Shown here piece by piece: positions 47,055-53,714 of a stretch of DNA of 53,714 nt (its first letter is position 1; every line of letters starts with the position of its first letter). The position numbers were made by a program, and so were the translations under genes. Source of the DNA: Methanobacteriota archaeon (GTDB lineage: Archaea; Thermoplasmatota; Thermoplasmata; RBG-16-68-12; JAFNFQ01); NCBI GenBank assembly GCA_017885655.1, contig JAFNFQ010000027.1, positions 1 through 53,714 on the forward strand, in the 5' to 3' direction. The notes beneath the pieces are model-generated. The model had not been told where the DNA came from, did not search any database, and was given only the letters and a program-made list of their open reading frames with translations.

Positions 47055-48287
47055 ATGGAAGAAAGCGTCTTCCAGCCGTATCTTCGTTCCCATCCGACGT
47101 TCAGAATGGACCGGGAGATACTCAGGCCGTCGTACATCCCGGGCAAGTTGCCACACCGGCAACATCAGATAGACCAGCTAGCGCAGGTGCTGGTCCCCGC
47201 CCTGAGGCACCAGCAGCCCTCCAACGTCCTCATCTTCGGAAAGACCGGGACCGGCAAGACTGCCGTGGTCAAGTACATCGAGCAGGAGTTCAAGAAGGCG
47301 GACGCGTCCGGCACCGCGGATTTCCTCTACATGAACTGCGAGTTGGTGGACACGGCGTACGGCGTCCTGCAGAGCGTCGGCAACAGGTTCATCGAGAATC
47401 TCGACCAGCGCATCCCGTTCACCGGCCTCTCGACGGACCGCGTCTACAGCATGCTCGTGGAGAAGCTGGACGAGAAGAAGCGCGTCGTCATCATCGCCCT
47501 CGACGAGATAGACAAGATAGTCTACAAGAGCGGCGACGACTTCCTCTACCAGATTCTGAAGATAAACGACGACACCAAGAACGCGAAGGTCAGCATCATC
47601 GGGATCAGCAACGACCTGAAGTTCACGGAGTCCCTCGACCCGCGTGTGCGTAGCAGGCTGAGCGACGAGAAGATGGTTTTCCCGCCGTATAATGCGGACG
47701 AGCTCAAGGACATCCTGGAGCAGAGAACCAAGCTAGCGTTCGACAACGGGGTCGCCAGCGACTCCGTCATATCCCTGATCGCCGCGCTGGCCGCGCAGGA
47801 GCACGGAGACGCCAGGAGGGCGCTCGACCTGCTCAGGGTCGCGGCGGAGCTCGCCGATAGATCCGGCTCCAGCACGATCACCGAGCAGCACGTCCAGACG
47901 GCCAGGAACAAGATCGACCTGGACACGGTCGTGGAGGCGGTGAAATCCCTCCCGACGCAGAGCAAGGTCATACTCCTGGGGCTGCTGCTCAACGAGGAAG
48001 CTGGCAACCCCAAGCTGACGACGGGCGAGGTCTACACGACCTACTGCAACCTTTGCGGGAGGGCGGGCCTGCCCAGGCTCACGGGGAGGCGCGTCACCGA
48101 CCTGATCTCCGAGCTCGACATGCTCGGCTTGGTCCATGCGCGGGTGAAGTCGTTCGGGCGCGGCGGGAGGACCAAGGAAATCGAGGCGAGCGTCCCGGCA
48201 ATGGATGTGCTGAGAATCCTCGAGAGGGACGAATTCCTGGCGGGGCTTAAGGGCTATAGGATCAGGCTCCAGACGACGCTGGATTGA
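47055..48287 (+). CDS. Orc1/Cdc6 replication initiator
   Basis: HRQHQIDQLAQVLVPALR, FGKTGTGKTAVVKYI, VVIIALDEIDKI, winged-helix C-terminus. Confidence 0.96.
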   Translation: MEESVFQPYLRSHPTFRMDREILRPSYIPGKLPHRQHQIDQLAQVLVPALRHQQPSNVLIFGKTGTGKTAVVKYIEQEFKKADASGTADFLYMNCELVDTAYGVLQSVGNRFIENLDQRIPFTGLSTDRVYSMLVEKLDEKKRVVIIALDEIDKIVYKSGDDFLYQILKINDDTKNAKVSIIGISNDLKFTESLDPRVRSRLSDEKMVFPPYNADELKDILEQRTKLAFDNGVASDSVISLIAALAAQEHGDARRALDLLRVAAELADRSGSSTITEQHVQTARNKIDLDTVVEAVKSLPTQSKVILLGLLLNEEAGNPKLTTGEVYTTYCNLCGRAGLPRLTGRRVTDLISELDMLGLVHARVKSFGRGGRTKEIEASVPAMDVLRILERDEFLAGLKGYRIRLQTTLD

Positions 48288-48298
48288 TCGGCCGGCGG

Positions 48299-49468
48299 CT
48301 ACTTCTCCTTACCGCCACCCTCGAAGTCGGCCTTCACGCCATCTTCTTGGGCGACTTCATCGGGCGAATCCCTTTTCACTTCGTCGTCCCCGGTCTTCCG
48401 TTTCTTGGCGTCGGATGAGATCGGCTTCTTTCCCTCCTCCTCTTCTGCGCCCTCTTCAGCTCCCGCCTTCTTCTTCTTGGCGAGTAGGGTGGTCGATATG
48501 TCGATCAGTATCGGAGAGAGGATTATCAGGAGAAGCGCAAACAAGAGCGAGTCCCAGCTGTTCTTGGGTGCACTCAAGTCACCCCATCCGTGACAGCAAG
48601 AGGTCGGCGAGGGGGCCAAGGTCAGCTTGAGGAGCCCAAACCAAGGCAGTTCGCCCCTAGCCTTGCCGATTACATCCTTCTGAAGGACCGGTGTTCTGTC
48701 ATACGTGCGCCCGTTGTTATCTCCAAGCGTCACGTAACCGTCGTGGGGGTGTTCGGGAGTGTTCAGGAAGCTCGTCCTGAGGTTGAAGGTCATATTCATG
48801 TCGCCCCGCCACCCTGACTGTGCCAGCCAGATTGTGCCGTTCAGTCCGTAAGGGGATCTCACCGCGGAGCCGTCCGCATAGAACCCGCCCCATAGGACAT
48901 TCAGGGTAAGGTTCGCCAGGTCCGGTATGTCGAAGGCCTTTCGCGTGGCGTTGTAGTTCATCCAGAAAATCGCACGGTGGATCACCGGCGTCGGGTCGTT
49001 TTCCCTGTTGAAGATTATCACGTCGCCGTAGTTGTTGTAGGTCATGTGGCCGGTCGCCTTGCCCTCGACCCATGTTGTCACGTCAGACCTCAGGGGCGCT
49101 GCCTGCACGAGGACCAAGTCTCCCGTGTCGATCACACCTATGTAACTGATATCGTTGCGATGCTGCATGCTGCTGCTCTCGACAACGACCATCGGCGGCC
49201 AGACCCTCGTGTATGCGAATATCGCGCCAAGCACAATCAGCACGATCAAGACGGCGACGCCGACGTCTCGCCCCAGGAAGAGCAGCGATCTCTTGATGTT
49301 CCTCGGCTCACTCGGTTCCTCTTTGTCCGTCTTCAGGAGCCTCCCACACCTCGGGCAGTACTTCGTCACCGTCTCGACTTTCGTGCCGCAATGCTGGCAC
49401 GACAGCCCGTCCGAGTCTTCGGCAGGCTCGTCCACGCTCTTCTTTGGCGGCCTATCTCCGGGAACCAT
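48299..49468 (-). CDS. S26-family signal peptidase (archaeal type) with N-terminal zinc ribbon
   Basis: CQHCGTKVETVTKYCPRCG; VVESSSMQH, TPVIHRAIF, TLGDNNGRTYD. Confidence 0.83.
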   Translation of the reverse strand: MVPGDRPPKKSVDEPAEDSDGLSCQHCGTKVETVTKYCPRCGRLLKTDKEEPSEPRNIKRSLLFLGRDVGVAVLIVLIVLGAIFAYTRVWPPMVVVESSSMQHRNDISYIGVIDTGDLVLVQAAPLRSDVTTWVEGKATGHMTYNNYGDVIIFNRENDPTPVIHRAIFWMNYNATRKAFDIPDLANLTLNVLWGGFYADGSAVRSPYGLNGTIWLAQSGWRGDMNMTFNLRTSFLNTPEHPHDGYVTLGDNNGRTYDRTPVLQKDVIGKARGELPWFGLLKLTLAPSPTSCCHGWGDLSAPKNSWDSLLFALLLIILSPILIDISTTLLAKKKKAGAEEGAEEEEGKKPISSDAKKRKTGDDEVKRDSPDEVAQEDGVKADFEGGGKEK

Positions 49469-49527
49469 GACAACACGACGATTGACCGGATTGTATTAAT
49501 CTTTGCCGCACCCTCGCGGCGGCAGTC

Positions 49528-51039
49528 CTAGAATTCCTTCACCGCAACGGTGCCGGTCGAGAGGTTCACGATCGGGACTCTGGCGGGGACAGGCTCCAGG
49601 TTCCTCATCTTCTGATATGAAGTCTGCGATTGCCACGCGGACGAGTTGATCAACGTGACGCCGCGGTACTCGCTCACGCCCACGCCGTGGACATGGCCCG
49701 TCAGGAATATGTCCGGCACCTCGTCGATGACAAGCAGGTCCTGCGCCTCCGGGGCTATCGGCGTCCTCCCGCCATAGATCGGCGCGAGGTGCCGCATGCG
49801 CAGCATCTCCCTCATCGCGTCCAGCGGCCTTGCATAGCTCAGGCTCGGAATCGCGCTGACCAGGTCGTCCATGCTCCGTCCGTGGTACGCGAGGATGCGG
49901 ACCCCGTGGATTCTCAGGAGGCAGGGGTTGCCGACGCACAGGACGTTCGAGGGGAAGAGCTTGCGGACCCCCTCGGTCAGAGCTGGCTGAGGCTCGGCTG
50001 GCCTCACCGCGTCGTGGTTGCCGGGAATCATGACTATTCTCAGGCGGGTCGGCAGCGCGGAGATGAGCTCGGCGAACGCCTCGTACTGCGCGTAGATGTC
50101 GTCGATGGCCAGGTCCTCGTCCTGTCTCGGGTAGACTCCGATGCCGTCGACTAGATCGCCGCCGACGACGACGTACTTGATCGAACGCGCCACCTCGTCC
50201 CCGTCCGATATCCAAGTCTGGAACTTGCGCCACCTCTCGTCCAGGAACGATTTGCTGCCGACATGTGTGTCGGAGAGAAAGGCGATGCTCACATTGTCCG
50301 CCGATCGGGGGAAGTGATGGTTCACAGGTATGTCCGGCTCGATGAAATTCGTCGCCACGAAGAGTCCTTTGCTGTTGACCGTCCCGACGACGCCGATGAC
50401 CTGATCAGTCACGACGGGCGCCTGGGCAAGAGGGGTCGAGGCCGGGAAGAGCACGGAGATTTTGTCAGTCTCGTCCTCAAGGACAACCATCTTGTGCCCG
50501 TTCTTCGTGACCCTCGCGTCCGCAACCATCCCAATCACGCTGACCTCGCGCGTCAGCCGCTTCGCCTTCGCGATGTCGACAAGGGAAGGCAAATCCTTCC
50601 TCTGCCTGAGCATGCCCGAGAGCACCTTGAAGCGGTTCAGGAAGTACTTCGAGAAGTCATCGAGCGTCCCTTCGCACGTCGAGCGCCCGGTGATGTCCCT
50701 CAGGACGACGAGATCGTCCTCGTAGTTGGTCGCGGGCTCCGCGGTGCGTGCGACCGTCTTCATGGCGGGCCCGAGGAACCGCGAACCATCGGTGAGTTCC
50801 GTCCTTGGCGCCAGAGCCATCGGCCTCCCGGTGACCCTCAGCCTTGCGGCAGCGTCCATCGCGAGCCTCTCCGCCTCCATGATGTGCTGAAGCGTGATGA
50901 CCAGCGGCACCTGCTGCATCCCGTCGATGACGTGCGTTAGGTGATCCACGGGATTGGTCTGGCGGAGGAGGTAATCCGCCGCATCGGGCGTGATGAGGGT
51001 GCCCCTCTTCGCTAATAACTCCAAAAGCTTCTGCCGCAT
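49528..51039 (-). CDS. DNA polymerase D small subunit (DP1)
   Basis: VSIAFLSDTHVGSKSFLD, YVVVGGDLVDGIGVYP, MIPGNHDAVRPAEPQPAL, VPDIFLTGHVHG phosphoesterase motifs. Confidence 0.95.
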   Translation of the reverse strand: MRQKLLELLAKRGTLITPDAADYLLRQTNPVDHLTHVIDGMQQVPLVITLQHIMEAERLAMDAAARLRVTGRPMALAPRTELTDGSRFLGPAMKTVARTAEPATNYEDDLVVLRDITGRSTCEGTLDDFSKYFLNRFKVLSGMLRQRKDLPSLVDIAKAKRLTREVSVIGMVADARVTKNGHKMVVLEDETDKISVLFPASTPLAQAPVVTDQVIGVVGTVNSKGLFVATNFIEPDIPVNHHFPRSADNVSIAFLSDTHVGSKSFLDERWRKFQTWISDGDEVARSIKYVVVGGDLVDGIGVYPRQDEDLAIDDIYAQYEAFAELISALPTRLRIVMIPGNHDAVRPAEPQPALTEGVRKLFPSNVLCVGNPCLLRIHGVRILAYHGRSMDDLVSAIPSLSYARPLDAMREMLRMRHLAPIYGGRTPIAPEAQDLLVIDEVPDIFLTGHVHGVGVSEYRGVTLINSSAWQSQTSYQKMRNLEPVPARVPIVNLSTGTVAVKEF

Positions 51040-51133
51040 CCGACCGTGGTCAACGACTTACAGACGTTAATAAGTTTCGTGCAACCGGTCGTCGCACAAG
51101 AGACTTCAAGCCAGGGAGGCGAATGCGAGTTGT

Positions 51134-51535
51134 GTGACCCGAGTCCACATCGAGGTGCCGGTCAAACCGACGGAGAACGTGGCGAAGGTGAAAGCCGCCG
51201 TCCTCAATGTCTTCCCTGACGCTGCCTTCGTCGAATCCGAAGGCGCCCTGACCGCCGAGGCGGTCTCGCTGGACAGGCTGAGGGAGCTGTTCCGCACGCA
51301 GAGGATCAGGGATACTGCGAGAAGCGTGCTTCGAGGCTCCCGGAACGGGATTGAGATCCGCTTATCGCTCAACAAGCAAGCCGCTTTCGTGGGGAGAGTG
51401 AATTTCGCGCCCCCATCGCCGATGGGGCATATCGAGGTCACGATCGCGGACGAGGACCCCGAGTCGATCATCGGTTTTCTCACTGGGAAAGCCGGCACGA
51501 AATATGATGCGTCGAAAATCAGGGAGCGAGACTAG
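51134..51535 (+). CDS. UPF0201/DUF54-like RNA-binding-domain protein (GTG start)
   Basis: VHIEVPVKPTENVAKVKAAVLNVFPDA, LNKQAAFVGRVNF. Confidence 0.75.
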   Translation: MTRVHIEVPVKPTENVAKVKAAVLNVFPDAAFVESEGALTAEAVSLDRLRELFRTQRIRDTARSVLRGSRNGIEIRLSLNKQAAFVGRVNFAPPSPMGHIEVTIADEDPESIIGFLTGKAGTKYDASKIRERD

Positions 51536-52878
51536 CGTTCTCTTCCACAATTCGCGCATTTGAGCTTGCCTTCGGCGTACAGAGACTCTGACCAGCCACA
51601 ATATGGACAGGTTGCGGCGAACGACGGAGATGGCGGGTAGGTTGGAGGCGGGGATTCGACCCGCGCAATGGGAGTCTGTCTGCCGAGCCTCTCGCGCACG
51701 ATGTTCACGAAGTAGATGCAGTAGTAGACGAAGAATCCTGATCCGACCGCCATCACGGCCCATGTCACCAGCGCAATGAGAATCAGGATGGACATGTCAT
51801 CCTGCACGAGCACCGCCGCGCCGGAGAACATGTTGACGGTGAAGTGCAGCAGGATCGACGCGAGCAGCCCGCCGCGCAGGTAGGCGTAGGCCAGCGCGAG
51901 ACCCGCGATGAACGTCGGCAGCAGCTTCCACGCCCCATAGTTCGAGTGCGCGGCAGAGAAGAAGATGGATGACAATATCGCCAGAACGAACGAGGAAGCG
52001 AAGACATATCTGGGTGATTTTCTTTCAACCGTTCCCCCCCAGAGGTACTTGAATGACCCCAGGAAATAGGACCTCTGCTTCTTCTCGTCCCATGAGACAG
52101 GCGTGCCGCCGCCGTAGAGCCTCGCGGTGCGGATGACTATTGAGCCCAAGAACATCGGCAGGCCGATCAGGACCACGCGCGACACAATCTCCTCATAGAC
52201 GGGAGCCTCGGCGAAGCTGAAGAGCAGCAGCCACGGCTCCGTCGGCTCGCCGGGAGGCCCCGTAATCGGAACGCCGGACAGGGACACCAGCATCACGTAC
52301 ACGAACTGGAAGAACTGCACTGCAAGGAAGAGCTGGGCGACCATCGTCCAGCGATTCTTGCTTCGGAGCCGCGGCAACAGGGATGTCAGCGGGGCCGAGA
52401 GCAGACGAACGACGTTCTTCCCGTCCGAGAGCGCGAACCAACAATGAATCAGCAGAAGCACAACGAATATCACGATGAAGTAGAGAGTGACCGCCACGGC
52501 CCCGTCGATCCAGAACACCACCGCCAGCTGGGGGAATATGGTCAGCATCGGCCAGGAGGTCAGCTGTCCTGCCTGGAGTGCTGGGAATATCAGAACCAGG
52601 CATGAGTAGACCAGGGCCACGAGACAGATGGCGAAAATGAGGAACATCAGGATCATGCCTAGTTGCCATAGGACGCTGAGCGCGTCCGCATAAGCCCGCC
52701 TTGGCGATGGCGGCGACAGAAGAACCGGCGTGGGGAACCCGCAGACGGGGCAGTTCCACATGCTGTGTTGCGTTCCGCACTGGGGGCATGTAACGACTGC
52801 CTGACCCCACGCGACGGGCAGGCCGCAGTTGGGGCAGTAGGGGCCGGGTGACTCGATTGCGCAGCGAGGGCAGCGCAT
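51532..52878 (-). CDS. CPBP/CAAX-type intramembrane protease with zinc ribbons at both ends
   Basis: N-terminal CPRC/CPNCG/CPQCG/CPVCG, EAPVYEEIVSRVVLIG (EExxxR), AAHSNYGAW, C-terminal CPYCGW...CANCG. Confidence 0.83.
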   Translation of the reverse strand: MRCPRCAIESPGPYCPNCGLPVAWGQAVVTCPQCGTQHSMWNCPVCGFPTPVLLSPPSPRRAYADALSVLWQLGMILMFLIFAICLVALVYSCLVLIFPALQAGQLTSWPMLTIFPQLAVVFWIDGAVAVTLYFIVIFVVLLLIHCWFALSDGKNVVRLLSAPLTSLLPRLRSKNRWTMVAQLFLAVQFFQFVYVMLVSLSGVPITGPPGEPTEPWLLLFSFAEAPVYEEIVSRVVLIGLPMFLGSIVIRTARLYGGGTPVSWDEKKQRSYFLGSFKYLWGGTVERKSPRYVFASSFVLAILSSIFFSAAHSNYGAWKLLPTFIAGLALAYAYLRGGLLASILLHFTVNMFSGAAVLVQDDMSILILIALVTWAVMAVGSGFFVYYCIYFVNIVRERLGRQTPIARVESPPPTYPPSPSFAATCPYCGWSESLYAEGKLKCANCGRER

Positions 52879-53050
52879 ATCCTTTCTCTAATCCCCTGAG
52901 ACATATAACAGCCTACCGGAATGCACGCTGGATTCGACTGGGCAGAGTCGTGCGCGGGGAGGGGATACCTTTAAAGCTCGACGCAATCCTCTCGATTTCC
53001 CCTGAGCTGGGTGGTCTGGCTCGGGCTCCACCGAACTGGGAGGACAACCA

Positions 53051-53308
53051 ATGGAAGAGAGAAAGGACAGAAGGGACGACAAGCTGGAGTTCGAGACTGT
53101 GAAGGCGGAGAAGATAGACTTCGGGCGCAACAACTTCTTGGAGGTCGCTCGCAAGAGGGCGATAACGCCCGAGGGCACTAACGAGTTCATCTCCGTCTCG
53201 CGCGGGTACTATCTGCCTGACAAGTCGGAGAGGTTCAAACGCTCGCTCACGATCCCCGACGACCCGAAGATCAAGGACTTCGTCGCAGAGAAGATCAAGA
53301 CGCTCTGA
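53051..53308 (+). CDS. Hypothetical protein, 85 aa
   Basis: MEERKDRRDDKLEFETVKAEKIDFGRNNFLEVARKRAITPEGTNEF; low-overlap coding-like frame. Confidence 0.6.
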   Translation: MEERKDRRDDKLEFETVKAEKIDFGRNNFLEVARKRAITPEGTNEFISVSRGYYLPDKSERFKRSLTIPDDPKIKDFVAEKIKTL

Positions 53309-53344
53309 GCGAATCACCGACTGCGGGCGCCATCGCGGTCCAGA

Positions 53345-53638
53345 TCATCCGAAGATGAAACCGACCCCGGAGTCGACCTCGTCGCTTTCCTTCTTGAACC
53401 GCTGGTAGGCGTCGGCCGACTGCTCGCCTTCGAGAACCTTCGCTAGATCCTTGAAAAGCTCCTTGGACCTCTTGACCGCGTTTTCCTCGCCCTCGATGAG
53501 TATGAGCAGCCCCAGGTCCTTGAGGCCGAGCGCGGAGCACTCGCGCAGGACGATGCTCTGGCGGCTGACGATGTCGTCCTTCAGAATCTCGTCCACTTTG
53601 TTACGCTTGTCCGGGAGCACGCTGAAGATGGCGTACAT
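53345..53638 (-). CDS. Hypothetical protein, 97 aa
   Basis: MYAIFSVLPDKRNKVDEILKDDIVSRQSIVLRECSALGLKDLGLLILIEG. Confidence 0.6.
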   Translation of the reverse strand: MYAIFSVLPDKRNKVDEILKDDIVSRQSIVLRECSALGLKDLGLLILIEGEENAVKRSKELFKDLAKVLEGEQSADAYQRFKKESDEVDSGVGFIFG

Positions 53639-53714
53639 CTGGACGCATGATGCCAGGTCGCCGGATAAAGCATGCGGTCGGGCCTAGTCCGTGCGCTATC
53701 CTGAATTCACTTTC

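Noticed and set aside
1-53714. CRISPR array, IS element, prophage
   Set aside because: No regularly spaced direct repeats, transposase/integrase motifs or phage structural proteins seen in any translated frame

Overview
GC-rich, densely packed archaeal chromosome segment, probably Thermoplasmatota/Euryarchaeota by inference from archaeal-type ThrRS, DP1 polymerase subunit, Orc1/Cdc6, split GMP synthase, ADP-dependent sugar kinase and FtsZ. Positions 1-19 kb carry a CoA-ester catabolic island: a zinc-dependent alcohol dehydrogenase fragment, an AMP-forming acyl-CoA synthetase, a two-subunit CoA transferase/IpdAB-like pair, a frameshifted radical SAM gene, SDR reductase, two thiolase+DUF35 pairs, an enoyl-CoA hydratase/6-oxocyclohexene-carbonyl-CoA hydrolase-like protein with a C-terminal zinc ribbon, and a fused 3-hydroxyacyl-CoA dehydrogenase/enoyl-CoA hydratase. 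Two toxin-antitoxin modules (VapBC-like, RelE-like) flank one thiolase operon, each with a palindrome upstream of its antitoxin. The remainder is mostly housekeeping: serA, GMP synthase subunits, purE, kinase/HAD genes, ahcY, an orphan solute-binding protein, epimerase, ferritin-like/VIT1 fusion, folP, thrS, ftsZ with a tandem ribbon-helix-helix regulator, ADP-dependent kinase, MacB-type ABC exporter, nadE, NikR-like regulator with ZIP transporter, orc1/cdc6, S26 signal peptidase, DP1 and a CPBP protease. I saw no rRNA, tRNA, CRISPR array or IS element. Best leads: the putative archaeal alicyclic/aromatic-CoA ring-cleavage module, the tandem-RHH regulator with a TTGTC/GACAA operator cluster upstream of ftsZ, the palindromic TA promoters, and a conserved promoter motif shared by two catabolic operons. 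All family calls are from reading translations without database searches.
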